From positions 190,753-254,752 of the forward strand of contig NZ_CP071609.1 in the NCBI RefSeq assembly GCF_017357225.1: a stretch of DNA of 64,000 nt. The letters run 5' to 3'. The notes under the pieces are model-generated. The model saw only the letters and a program-made list of their open reading frames with translations, was not told the DNA's origin and made no database searches. The position numbers and the translations under genes were made by a program. Source of the stretch: Rhizobium binae. GTDB taxonomy: Bacteria; Pseudomonadota; Alphaproteobacteria; Rhizobiales; Rhizobiaceae. Below are positions 48,012-57,584 of this stretch, piece by piece (position 1 is the stretch's first letter; each line of letters starts with the position of its first letter).

Positions 48012-48374
48012 CTATCGCGTGGCCAGTCTTTTTTTGCGCGTCTGATTGTGCCGGACAAGGAAACGGTGCAGCGCCGACTTGCTGATGGCGATGCCCTGAG
48101 CTGCAAGGGCATCACGAAGTTCGAACAAGGTGCCGTCCCGGTGTTCCTCAAGCCACGACATGATCGCGTCGGCGTTGGCTTCGGTTTTGTACGAATGACG
48201 GTCTCCACCCAGCGGACCCGGTCGAACATGGCCCTGACGGACTTGCAGGTTTCGCCACCGGCTCACGCTGGCCGCACTGACGCCAAAGCGCTCGGCAGCC
48301 TCCCGGTGCGACGCTCCGGCTGAGACGGCGGCAAGAACACGTGCGCGAAGATCAACGGAAAGGGCTTTCGACAT
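48012..48374 (-). CDS. IS630-family transposase, N-terminal HTH part
   Basis: 120 aa. Two helix-turn-helix units (ASHREAAERFGVSAASVSRW and AQGIAISKSALHRFLV) bind the IS ends. It ends RKKRLATR-stop just after an A7 run where a -1 shift joins the DDE part. Confidence 0.93.
   Translation of the reverse strand: MSKALSVDLRARVLAAVSAGASHREAAERFGVSAASVSRWRNLQVRQGHVRPGPLGGDRHSYKTEANADAIMSWLEEHRDGTLFELRDALAAQGIAISKSALHRFLVRHNQTRKKRLATR
48029..48035 (-). promoter_or_regulatory. A7 slippery site of the IS630 element
   Basis: The coding strand reads CGC AAA AAA AGA. A -1 slip gives AAA AAG ACT GGC, which is the frame of the DDE part (KTGHAIEQARPDVLELRQRW). Confidence 0.65.
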
Positions 48375-48408
48375 TATCTGCCGACCTCCATCGGCAGAAA
48401 GTTTGAAT

Positions 48409-48576
48409 GAATCTGTCTTCGCCTGGCCGGGGATCGGCAGCCTGACCGTTGAGGCGCTGAATGCACGCGACTATCCGGTCCTTCAAGGGATTTTCCTGTT
48501 GCTGGGGGCTTCGATCGTCGCCGCTAACCTGCTAGCCGACGTGGCCTACGGCATTCTAGATCCACGGGTTCGATAA
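48409..48576 (+). pseudogene. oppB-like permease of cluster 2, inverted 3' fragment
   Basis: Plus-strand frame ESVFAWPGIGSLTVEALNAR to ILDPRVR-stop is the typical OppB C-terminus. It continues the minus-strand fragment at 48684-49493 after inversion (GAITVAESVFAWPGIG). Its TAA overlaps an ATG (TAATG) that begins the displaced oppC 5' end. Confidence 0.85.
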
Positions 48577-48630
48577 TGAGAGAAAATGTATTGGTAGAGC
48601 GCAAAAAAGCTGAGTCACCCCAACACATTA
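48576..48630 (+). pseudogene. oppC-like permease of cluster 2, inverted 5' fragment
   Basis: Eighteen codons starting MRENVLVERKKAESPQH, coupled to the oppB stop as TAATG and ending at the TA where IS630 inserted. The rest of the gene is on the minus strand at 46517-47414. Confidence 0.8.
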
Positions 48631-48683
48631 GAGCGTTTCCCTGACTGATTGAATCATTTGGGCTTTGCAAATCAGATGGGTTC

Positions 48684-49493
48684 TGCAACCGTAATCGCAC
48701 CCGCGACCACATAGCCTAGATTGAGCGTCACCAACGTCACAACGGGCAACAGCGCATTACGGAAGGCATGGCGCCTGAGCATCTGACCACTGGTCAAACC
48801 CTTGGCCCGGGCGGTCACCATGTAGTCCTCAGTCACGACGTCGCTCATTGCCGCGCGGGCGACGACCACGTATTGGCCGATAAGCCCTAAAGCTACGGCG
48901 AGAACCGGAAGCGCGAGATGGCGAGCACGGTCCCCAAACCAGTCGAGAAGATCTGCATTGCCGAGGCTAGGCGAATAGGACCCGTACCCGGGCAGCCAGC
49001 CCAACATTGTACTAAAGACCACCACCAAAAGCATACCGAGCCAGAACGGCGGTGTTGAATAGAGCGCTAGAGAGGTCCCAGTCGTCAAATGATCGATGGC
49101 CCCTCCCCGCCTCCAGCCAGCATAGAGTCCAATCGTGACGCCGCAAATGATGGCAATGCCTTGAGCTAGGCCGACCAATATCAAGGTGGCGGGCAGCCTC
49201 TCGATAATTAGGTCGCTAACCCGACGGCCCCTGAACTTGAAGCTGTAACCCAAGTCCCCTTGAGCCGTCGCAGAGAGGTATTGCAGTACCTGATCCGGGA
49301 TTAGTGGCCGGTCAAGCCCCCAACGCTCGCGTTGCGCTTCGATCTGCTCCGCAGTAGCTGAACTGCGTGCACCTCCTAACAGCATCGCGGCGGGATCGCC
49401 TGGAATGACCCTGAACAAAACAAAATTCAGGGCCGCTACCATCAAGAGGGTGACGAATGCCCGAACGAGTACACTTCCGATCCGCAAGATCAT
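48684..49493 (-). pseudogene. oppB-like permease of cluster 2, 5' part
   Basis: About 270 codons of an OppB/DppB permease: typical N-terminus (FVLFRVIPGDPAAMLLGGAR), membrane segments and the EAA loop (ARAKGLTSGQMLRRHAFRNA), up to GYVVAGAITVA. The native end is lost. The frame now runs a few codons into IS630 end sequence and stops at 48672. Confidence 0.88.
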
Positions 49494-49521
49494 CCGTCCC
49501 CCCTATTCACTAGAATGCGAG

Positions 49522-51194
49522 TTAAATCGGCTTCAGCCGATCGAGCGGATAGTAGTTACCCATTGATAGCATGTCGTCGTCCGGCCCCCACCCGGTAATA
49601 CAATCCTTGCGGTGGGCAGAGAGTACATATGGGTAACCAAGGCTGATATAGGGTGCTTCATTGTAAATCAGGCGCTCCGCCTGGTTTACAAGGTCTTTTA
49701 TCGCCTCCAGGTCGACAGCAGTGTCGATTTCAGTCAGTAGCTTGTCGTACTTTTCATTGCTCCAGTACGATGTATTTCCGGCATCGATAGACTTACTGCT
49801 GCCAATACCCAGCATCGGTCCAGGCGCGCTACCAGGCCAGCTATTCGCTATCAGGAGGTCCCAATTTCCGCCGCCCTTGGCAGGTGATGCCGTACGGGCT
49901 CTGAGCGCACCCGATTCAAGCTGAGTTACAGAGACAGGCACGCCTATTTCTGTCAACCAGCCGGCGACGAGTTGCACCGCAGCTACAGGGATGTCGATGT
50001 TTCCGGAAAAATTTCCGGCCAGCAATTCTAGTTGGAGGTCGTTACCCTCTTTGTCTTCTCTGATGCCGTCGCCATTGGCGTCACGGTAGCCGGCGGCGTC
50101 GAGCCGGCGTGCAGCCTCGGAAAGATCAAACTTGCGCTTGATGTCACTGAGATCAGGATGGAAATCTATTGAGGCAGACGGAATCAGGCCAACCCCGATA
50201 TCGGCGTGTCCACGAAATGCTCGATCGACAACGGCTTTTTGGTCGATTACATAACCTATAGCATCGCGGAAAGCGCTGTCCTGCAGCGCTTTTGTACTGC
50301 CTGCTCCCTCGCCTGACTTGGTGTTGAATGCCAGATAATTTCGCTGCTCTGTCCGCGATTGGCCAACTTGGATGTTGGAATCTTTTGACAAATCCTCCCA
50401 CTGCGCCACCGTAAGGCTCATGCCAAAATCGAAGTCGCCACTCTTGATGCCCTGGGCTATCGGATCGGATGTGCTGAAGAACCGGAAAATCACCCCTGCT
50501 ACTGCAGGCTTCCCGGTGCGAAAGTATGGGTTGGGTGTAAACCGCGCAAATTGACCCTGCTGAAACTCCGAGACAATCATCGGCCCGGTGCCCACAAGAG
50601 GCGCAGGGTTTTGAAAGGTGCCGCGTGCATCGGCGTAGCTAACGTTTTTCCAGATGTGCTCAGGAACGATCATCGTCCCGTTGTCTATCGGCCAGCGCGT
50701 GGGAGACTTGGTTTTGATTTGCAGAGTCTCATCGTCGATTGCGGTGATTGATTCGACCAGCTCCAAGCCGCTAGTACTGTTCCACCCCACGTTCAACTCG
50801 TCCGGTGTGCCTACAGAGCCGAGCAGATAATTATAGGTGAACGCAGCATCTTTAGCAGTGGCAGGGTGCCCGTCAGACCATTTCATATCGGGCCAAATCT
50901 TAAGCGTCCATGTTAACTTATCATCGGCAACGGACCAGTCGCTGGCAAATCCCTTCCGATCGGGGTGGCGCTGGGCGTCTGCCGCCACGAGCCAATCATA
51001 CGTGAAGACGAGAGGCCAGAAGTTCGCCCAACTGGCAAATGGGTTGAGAGTATCGGGAGAAACAATTCCGGCGAGGCTTACAATTTTGTCGCCACACTTG
51101 AGGCCAACGCTTGCCCGTTCATCAAGCATGCTGCGGTGGAAGTGACAAGTATTGCACGCAGCGCGTCGCGTCGGCTGAGATAGATTCCGTCCAT
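49522..51194 (-). pseudogene. OppA-like substrate-binding protein of cluster 2, frameshifted at the signal peptide
   Basis: The start at 51194 (MDGIYLSRRDALRAILVTST) has GGAGGAGG upstream and encodes a twin-arginine signal peptide ending QALASS. That frame stops soon after, while the mature SBP_bac_5 domain (from DKIVSLAGIVSPDTLNP, about 51090 down to 49522) is in another frame. Restoring one G between GCG and AC would give SSVADKIVSLAG and an intact protein of about 556 aa. An open frame reaching 51210 without a signal peptide is an artefact of the shift. Confidence 0.8.
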
Positions 51195-51275
51195 TAGTTC
51201 CTCCTCCCAATGTTTAGAATAGCCGGCTGATGAGACAGACTGCGTCCAGCCGAACCCACCATTCCCATGAAACAT

Positions 51276-52032
51276 GAGGGGCTCCTCTGCCCGCAGGTGT
51301 GCTGTGATTTCACAATTCTGCCAGGAACTCGCAAGACGAGATTTTAGATATCACCCATCTCGTATCGAGATGCTTTGGCGGACGGCTCGCCTTCTGTAAA
51401 CGCTGACTTCCGTTGAGGCGCTATTCTCTCTGAAGACCACCTACACCAAACATGCAGCATCAAGGCAGAGGGTCATGCTGGGTGATGGATGGTAGACATC
51501 AAGACTTCCATCGAAAATTGTTCTCGTATCTACCGTGAGCGCTGTAGGACCACCAGTTCGGTCCACCTTTCTACGGAGAGCCCAGTCGCAGTTACTTTCG
51601 CCGCTGTTGAGTCAGTTCAGTAGGCGTAGCACGGGCTCGATCCGAGCAAAGCTCTGTCATCGCCCTCAAAAGGCAGTGGGACACCTTCGGGAGTGCGCGT
51701 AAACTTGACAACGGCGCGGAGGAATTAAGGGCATTCGTGACTACCCAGCGCGTGCTGGAGATTCTCATGCACACTTGGCCTATCCCCAGGGATTGCCACC
51801 CCGAAATGACCGTCGGCGAGGCTTCCATCTGGATTCAAGATGGCACTTATATTGAGTCTCTATTTGCCCAAGTCACGCCGCGAAGGCACTTTGATCAAAA
51901 GGGAACAAACAATCGCCGGCATATGATCCGCCTAACATGTCGCTCGGAGCCAGAAAGTTCAGTTGAACATCGTGGCGGATCCGCGGCTAAGGGATTTTTC
52001 GTTTAGCGATCCAAGGTCAAAAAGGATAAACG
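51276..52032. other. Long intergenic region between the decayed opp cluster and the M20 operon
   Basis: About 750 bases separating divergent units. A plus-strand open frame at 51737-52006 (GTG start, 89 aa, beginning VTTQRVLEILMHTWPIPRDC) extends open upstream to about 51610 but has no clear start, ribosome-binding site or known motif. It could be a gene remnant. Promoters for both flanking operons should lie here; none is convincing. Confidence 0.4.
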
Positions 52033-53196
52033 ATGCGCGGCATCGAAAACTTCGAAAAGCTTAGAGACGAAGCGACGGTATGGCGCCGGTATCTTCACGC
52101 GAATCCTGAGCTGGATTATGACGTCCACGACACCGCAAACTTCGTTGCCGAGAAACTGGCTTCGTTCGGCATCAATCACATAGAAACCGGAATAGCGCAG
52201 ACCGGTGTGGTTGCCGTAGTTCAAGGGAACCTTGGTAACGGCCCGACAATCGGGCTGCGTGCCGACATGGACGCGCTACCAATATTGGAAGCCTCGGGCA
52301 AACCGTGGGCATCGAAAACTCCTGGAAAAATGCATGCATGTGGTCATGACGGCCATACTGCAATGCTTCTAGCGGCGGCGAAGTATCTGGCGGAGACGCG
52401 CAATTTTAAAGGCGCTGTCGCCCTCATATTTCAGCCAGCCGAAGAAGACGGCCGGGGCGCAGAGAAGATGGTGCAAGAAGGCATCATGGACCGATTTGGC
52501 ATCTCCAAGGTCTTCGGAATGCATAACTACCCTGGACTGGACGTCGGCAAATTCAGTATTTGCAGCGGCCCAATTCAGGCGGGACTCGACGAATTTGACA
52601 TTACTGTACGGGGCAGAGGCGGTCACGCCGCGACTCCTCACAAAAACATTGATCCCATTGTCATCGGCGCCCAAATCGTTCTCGGTCTCCAGACTTTGGT
52701 TTCGAGGAACACCGATCCTCAGGAGGCTTTGGTCATCTCCGTGACCAAGATCCACGCGGGGGAAGCCTATAATATCATCCCGCAGCACGCAGTTATTTGC
52801 GGGACTGTCCGGACGCTTTCGCCCGCCCTCCGCGACTTTGCAGAGAAAGGGATTTTCGAAGCCGCCCAGGGGATCGCCGGCGGGTTTGGCGCGGATGTCG
52901 ATTTTGCGTATCGCCGTCTCGAACCAGTCACTGTGAACCACGAGGCCGAGACGAAGATAGCGGTTGAAGCAGCACGCGATCTGGTTGGGCACGCATCAGT
53001 CAATGACCTCATCAAGCCAGGTATGGGATCGGAAGACTTCGCCTACATGCTTGAGGCGCGGCCAGGTTCTTACATCTTTCTTGGTAACGGTCTGACGGCC
53101 TCTGTCCACAACCCCGAATACGACTTCAACGACGATGCTTTGCCTTACGGCGTTGGCTACTGGGTTAATCTGGTTGAGAGGGTCCTGGCGCCTTAG
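52033..53196 (+). CDS. M20-family amidohydrolase (hippurate-hydrolase/aminoacylase type)
   Basis: 387 aa. Zinc-type motifs: MHACGHDGHTAMLLAA (about 97-112, Cys/His ligands), FQPAEEDGRGAEKMVQEG (catalytic Glu pair) and a late GMGSEDFAYMLE. This is the M20D branch that removes N-acyl groups from amino acids or opens related amides. ATG follows AAGGA by 7 bases. First gene of a rightward operon with a polyamine-type importer; probably deacylates the imported compound or its product. Confidence 0.92.
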   Translation: MRGIENFEKLRDEATVWRRYLHANPELDYDVHDTANFVAEKLASFGINHIETGIAQTGVVAVVQGNLGNGPTIGLRADMDALPILEASGKPWASKTPGKMHACGHDGHTAMLLAAAKYLAETRNFKGAVALIFQPAEEDGRGAEKMVQEGIMDRFGISKVFGMHNYPGLDVGKFSICSGPIQAGLDEFDITVRGRGGHAATPHKNIDPIVIGAQIVLGLQTLVSRNTDPQEALVISVTKIHAGEAYNIIPQHAVICGTVRTLSPALRDFAEKGIFEAAQGIAGGFGADVDFAYRRLEPVTVNHEAETKIAVEAARDLVGHASVNDLIKPGMGSEDFAYMLEARPGSYIFLGNGLTASVHNPEYDFNDDALPYGVGYWVNLVERVLAP

Positions 53197-53267
53197 CCAG
53201 ACGCTGCCTGCCGCAGAACTTCAGAACCTCGTCAATAGTGGCGGGGAAAAATAGAGGGTGAACGAAG

Positions 53268-54371
53268 ATGAGCATTTTGATCAACCGCAGACGAATTATG
53301 CAGGCGTCCTTCGCCATCGCCGTCGCAACTTTGGCAACGCCTGTTGTTAACGCCACGGCACAGACAGCCGGCGAGGTCCGAGTGCTGACCTACGGTGGGC
53401 AGCTCGGCAAATATGTGATCGAAGCCTACGCCAAGCCGTTTGAAGCTGAAACCGGCATCAAGGTTATCCCGGTGACGCAAGATTTCGAGTTCGCACAGCT
53501 CGAGCTGATGCAGAAGACGAATAGCGTCACCATCGATGTCGGCCCTATGAGCCAAGGTGCGGCCCTGCAAGCTGCCGAGAAAGGCTATCTGGAGAAGATT
53601 GATTACTCGAAATTCAGAAAGGAAGATATCGAGGGACTTGTTCCGAATGTGAAACATGACTTCGGTGTTGGTTTTTTCTTTTATAGCTACAACCTGGTTT
53701 ACAACACAAAGAAATATCCCGCGGACAAGCCGAGGCCCACTAACTGGGCGGAATTCTGGGATACTGAGAAATTCCCAGGCGTCCGATACTTGGTATCGGG
53801 TCAATATGGTTCGGAAGGTCCTTGGGAAGAAGCACTCTTGGCTGACGGCGTCGCTCCGGACAAGATCTATCCTATGGACATCGACCGGATCTTCGCCAGC
53901 CTTGACAAGATCAAGCCTCACGTCCGCAAGTGGTGGACGGCCGGATCTGAGATTCAACAGTTGATGCTGAGCGGAGCCGGCGACGTTATGATGTCGTACG
54001 ACGGCCGCGCAGCCTCCGCGATCGCCCAGGGCGCTGCGTTGGAGCTCAATCGAAACCAGGCGAAGATGACCTGGGATTACTGGGTCATCCCAAAAAACAG
54101 CCCAAATACCGAGAATGCCCAGAAGTTCGTTGAATTCGTAAGCCGTGCCGAGAACCAGGCAGCTTTTGCCAAGCTTTATCCGGAAGGCCCCACCAACCGG
54201 AACGCATTTAAGCTAATATCCGAGGAGCTTGGTCTCACGTTGCCCAGCCATCCCAAGTATCTTGAGAAAGCGATCCTCTTGAACGGTGCTTGGTACGCCG
54301 AAGTTGGCCCCGATGGTCTCTCGAATATTCAGCGCCTTGTGCAGCGCTGGAGCGACTGGGTCATCCAGTAA
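53268..54371 (+). CDS. ABC transporter substrate-binding protein (polyamine type)
   Basis: 367 aa with a signal peptide (about 1-32, NRRRIMQASFAIAVATLATP). The mature region begins EVRVLTYGGQLGKYVIEAYA, typical of the spermidine/putrescine-binding family. The RR near the start is not a full Tat motif. It lies 71 bases after the M20 gene. Likely binds a small nitrogenous substrate of this locus. Confidence 0.92.
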   Translation: MSILINRRRIMQASFAIAVATLATPVVNATAQTAGEVRVLTYGGQLGKYVIEAYAKPFEAETGIKVIPVTQDFEFAQLELMQKTNSVTIDVGPMSQGAALQAAEKGYLEKIDYSKFRKEDIEGLVPNVKHDFGVGFFFYSYNLVYNTKKYPADKPRPTNWAEFWDTEKFPGVRYLVSGQYGSEGPWEEALLADGVAPDKIYPMDIDRIFASLDKIKPHVRKWWTAGSEIQQLMLSGAGDVMMSYDGRAASAIAQGAALELNRNQAKMTWDYWVIPKNSPNTENAQKFVEFVSRAENQAAFAKLYPEGPTNRNAFKLISEELGLTLPSHPKYLEKAILLNGAWYAEVGPDGLSNIQRLVQRWSDWVIQ

Positions 54372-54460
54372 GCAGCGCACGCTCGAAGCCAATGTGTCGC
54401 CCGGCGGCACATTGGCAACGCAACACCGGCGTCTTTGCGCCACGAACAGAGGATGGCAGT

Positions 54461-55579
54461 ATGTCTCAGTCTGCTCACCTGCGGTCGGATGACCACCCCG
54501 TCGCGAAACTGCCAAAACAGCCAGCCATCAAGGATGAGAATTTGGAAGACCGTGCTCCCGCAATTGAATTTCGTGACGTCACGAAAATGTACGGTCCGGT
54601 CGCAGCCGTCACCGAGCTTTCACTCACGGTGCGGCGAGGCGAATTTCTGACCATCTTGGGCCCAAGCGGCTCGGGTAAAACCACGGCGCTGATGATGCTA
54701 GCGGGATTTGAGTCCCCCACTATGGGCGACATTCTGATCTCAGGTAAGTCTGTCGCAGCAGTGCCTTCATATGGCCGAGACCAAGGCATCGTCTTTCAAA
54801 GCTACGCACTATTTCCGCACCTGACGGTACGACGAAATCTTGAGTTCCCGCTTGAAATGCGTGGCGTTAAAGCGAGCGAGCGCGCACCGTTGGTTGAGCG
54901 AATGCTCAAGCGAGTTCATCTGGACTCGTTCGGTGAGCGCATGCCTTCGCAACTCAGCGGCGGTCAGCAGCAGCGCGTCGCTCTCGCGCGCGCCCTTATT
55001 GCTGATCCTCCGATCCTTCTCCTGGATGAGCCACTTGGCGCCCTCGACAGAAACCTTAGAGAGCAGATGCAGGGGGAGATCAAGGGCCTCCATCGCGAGT
55101 TTGGAAAGACTACTATCTGCGTTACCCATGACCAGGAAGAGGCGCTCACGCTGTCGGACCGCATTGTGGTCATGAGGGGCGGCAAAATCGAACAACTGGA
55201 CACACCTGAAGCACTCTACGACCGGCCAGCTACTCGCTTCGTTGCCAACTTCCTGGGAGAAGCAAATGTTCTGGATTCACCGGAGCTCGGCTTCAACGAT
55301 CAGAACTTCCGCGGAAAAGTGCCGATGGTTCGACCTGAGCGCGTGCGGATCTCTGGGGTAAATTCACCTGCACCGGCTGAGCTTGGTCAGAGCCAGGTCG
55401 TCACCGGAATTGTAGAAGAAATGATCTACGCCGGCCCGCTGAGGAAATATCAGGTCCGTGTCGGAGACAAATCCTTGATCGTGCGCCAACACGTGGCGTC
55501 TGGCCAAGAGGTCTTTGCACCCGGTGGATCGGTGCGTCTCGACTGGCTTCGGGCCGACGTCCGTCTGCTCGATGAATGA
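54461..55579 (+). CDS. ABC transporter ATP-binding protein (PotA-like)
   Basis: 372 aa from the ATG at 54461 with GAGGA upstream. Walker [10 protein letters not shown] (about 67-75), Q-loop [37 protein letters not shown], then a TOBE-type C-terminal domain. An N-terminal extension of about 30 polar residues precedes the ATPase core. It overlaps or abuts the permease gene. Confidence 0.93.
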   Translation: MSQSAHLRSDDHPVAKLPKQPAIKDENLEDRAPAIEFRDVTKMYGPVAAVTELSLTVRRGEFLTILGPSGSGKTTALMMLAGFESPTMGDILISGKSVAAVPSYGRDQGIVFQSYALFPHLTVRRNLEFPLEMRGVKASERAPLVERMLKRVHLDSFGERMPSQLSGGQQQRVALARALIADPPILLLDEPLGALDRNLREQMQGEIKGLHREFGKTTICVTHDQEEALTLSDRIVVMRGGKIEQLDTPEALYDRPATRFVANFLGEANVLDSPELGFNDQNFRGKVPMVRPERVRISGVNSPAPAELGQSQVVTGIVEEMIYAGPLRKYQVRVGDKSLIVRQHVASGQEVFAPGGSVRLDWLRADVRLLDE

Positions 55580-55596
55580 ACCGGAGAGGCACACAG

Positions 55597-57372
55597 ATGC
55601 AAGTATTTCAAAGAATTGGCCGTGCTCCTATAATCCTCGTGCTACCGGCTATGGCGGTTCTGCTCGTTGTGTTCGGCGTACCAACCGTCCAGCTTTTTCT
55701 CGAAAGTCTGAACGCACCCAATTTCAGCATTCAGAACTATTCTTCGTTCCTGGGGCAATTTGCCAACCTTCGGGTCTTGCTCCAGACGCTGGAAATCAGC
55801 GCAATAGCGACGGTCATCTGCTTGTTGGTCGGGTATCCTACCGCATACCTGATCTCGACAGCGTCTAAACGCGCACGCATGGTCCTGATCGTTCTCGTCG
55901 TTATTCCCTATCTCACAAGCGGTTTGGCGCGCACCTATTCCTGGGTCGTTATCCTCGGGGACAATGGCTTGATCAACAGCGCCCTCTTGAATTGGGGCTT
56001 CATAACCAGCCCTCTCCCTTTGATTTACAATCGCGCGGCTGTCTATGTCGGCATGGTCCATATCATGCTGCCGATGATGATACTGCCGCTCGTGAGCGTC
56101 ATGCTCGGCATCAACACATCCTTGATTGCGGCTGCCAAAAGCATGGGTGCGAAACCATCGACAGCCTTTTGGCGGGTTTATTTCCCTTTGAGCATGCCGG
56201 GTGTTCGAAGCGGAACGCTGCTAGTCTTCGTAATCTGCCTAGGCTTTTACATCACGCCAGCGGCGTTGGGTGGCTTAGGAGACGCCATGCTCTCAACCTT
56301 CATTGCCTCACAGGTCTCGACCGGGTTCAATATGGGTTCAGTCAGCGCCTCTTCTTTCGTCCTTCTGGCGATTGCCGTGGTGATGCTCTCTGTATTCGGG
56401 CTGAACCTTTCGGGGACGCAAGACAGCGCGCCGAAGCTGAGAAAAGGTTTCATGGAACGGTTTAGCCTGCTTCGTGTGGTGAAGCAGTATCTGAACGAGC
56501 TTTCGGTCGCTTCAAGATCTAAACAGTGGTCCAAGGCACTTTATCAGGCTCAGGGCGATGGCGGATGGTCGCGTATTGCCGGCAGCCTCACCTTGGCGGT
56601 TGTCATTTTCTTCCTACTGGTTCCCGAAGTCGTCGTGATCATCATGTCGTTTAGCAGCGATGCGACGCTGCAGTTTCCTCCGTCTGGTTTTTCGCTCCAG
56701 TGGTATGGCAGCTTCTTCGGTGACGAAGCCTGGTATGGCGCGGCCTGGACCAGCATCAAGATTGGTCTGGCCGTTGCGGCTCTATCGACAGTCTTGGGGA
56801 CCTTGGCCGCTTATGGCCTTAGCCGGATCGCGTCCGATATTCGAGGCTGGCTGACGATGGTGATCCTCGCCCCAATCACAATACCTGTCATAGTCGTCGG
56901 CGTGGCAAGCTACTTCGGCCTGGTCAATCTGGGGATGATTGGAACTGAGACGGGCATCGTGCTTGCCCATACGATTGGCGCAATCAGCTACGTTGTCGTT
57001 ATAGTCTCAGCGACTCTCGCCAATTTCGACAGGCGCCTGGAGCAGGCGGCGAAAAGTATGGGCGCCAAGCCTTTTACCGCTTTCATGCGGGTGACATTCC
57101 CTCTGATCCGACCGGGGATCATTGGCGGCGCGCTCTTCGCATTCATCCATTCGTTTGACGAAGTGGTCGTGACGTCTTTGGTCAGCGGGTATTCGGTCCG
57201 AACGTTACCACTGAAAATGTGGGAAAACATCCGCAATGAGATCGATCCGACAGTGGCCGCTGTGGCGTCTCTCCTGACCCTTCTGCCGATCCTGTGGATG
57301 ATCGCGCTTTACGTCACTTGGTGGCGCGCCAGGAGCAGCTCTCAGAATACGGTCCTTGAGGCAACAGCTTAA
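55597..57372 (+). CDS. Fused double permease (PotB-PotC type) of the polyamine-family ABC importer
   Basis: 591 aa from the ATG at 55597, which has GGAGAGG 7 bases upstream; an ATG at 55576 overlapping the ATPase stop is possible. Two permease domains lie in tandem. The first (about 1-280) ends with EAA loop AKSMGAKPSTAFWRVYFPLS. The second (about 330-590) has AKSMGAKPFTAFMRVTFPLI. A linker of about 50 polar residues joins them. The pore halves, normally two proteins, are made as one chain, as in FbpB/AfuB-type iron permeases. Here the binding protein is polyamine-type. Confidence 0.9.
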   Translation: MQVFQRIGRAPIILVLPAMAVLLVVFGVPTVQLFLESLNAPNFSIQNYSSFLGQFANLRVLLQTLEISAIATVICLLVGYPTAYLISTASKRARMVLIVLVVIPYLTSGLARTYSWVVILGDNGLINSALLNWGFITSPLPLIYNRAAVYVGMVHIMLPMMILPLVSVMLGINTSLIAAAKSMGAKPSTAFWRVYFPLSMPGVRSGTLLVFVICLGFYITPAALGGLGDAMLSTFIASQVSTGFNMGSVSASSFVLLAIAVVMLSVFGLNLSGTQDSAPKLRKGFMERFSLLRVVKQYLNELSVASRSKQWSKALYQAQGDGGWSRIAGSLTLAVVIFFLLVPEVVVIIMSFSSDATLQFPPSGFSLQWYGSFFGDEAWYGAAWTSIKIGLAVAALSTVLGTLAAYGLSRIASDIRGWLTMVILAPITIPVIVVGVASYFGLVNLGMIGTETGIVLAHTIGAISYVVVIVSATLANFDRRLEQAAKSMGAKPFTAFMRVTFPLIRPGIIGGALFAFIHSFDEVVVTSLVSGYSVRTLPLKMWENIRNEIDPTVAAVASLLTLLPILWMIALYVTWWRARSSSQNTVLEATA

Positions 57373-57584
57373 AGAACAAGGGCCTCCCGCGGCGGGACAT
57401 ACTCTTGAAAGCCCGCCATCAACCTCTCGCTCGTCTTGTTTCGCGGTATTCGCCAAGCCTCTCGAGCAGCCAATAAATTCGAAGCTTTCACCAGAAAGTG
57501 GAAGCAAATTTAGATCCTATGGAGCAGGCCTCTTGCTGCGAGAAGCGCATGACTGTTTCCAGGTCCGAGCCAACAGGAGCCGCT

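Larger units (their letters stand above)
47415..48408 (-). mobile_element. IS630-family element inserted in oppC (right end displaced)
   Basis: The left end GAGCATTTCCCT begins right after TA at 47413-47414, the IS630 target. The other end, GAGCGTTTCCCT plus about 40 bases, is found at 48631-48683 in inverted orientation because a 275-bp inversion cut the IS at about 48408. Total IS length is about 1.05 kb, normal for the family. It carries a transposase in two frames. Confidence 0.85.
48409..48683. other. 275-bp inverted segment (oppB end, oppC start, IS630 end)
   Basis: This block reads in the wrong orientation for its surroundings. Its plus strand holds the oppB 3' end (48409-48576), the first oppC codons (48576-48630) and the IS630 terminal sequence (48631-48683). 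Flipping it restores oppB, oppC and the IS end at once. The block starts GAA and ends TTC, a 3-bp inverted microhomology. Confidence 0.85.

Noticed and set aside
47415..48683. Two separate IS630 copies flanking the inverted segment
   Set aside because: The 53-bp piece at 48631-48683 completes the one element at 47415-48408 when the 275-bp inversion is undone, so a second copy is not needed.
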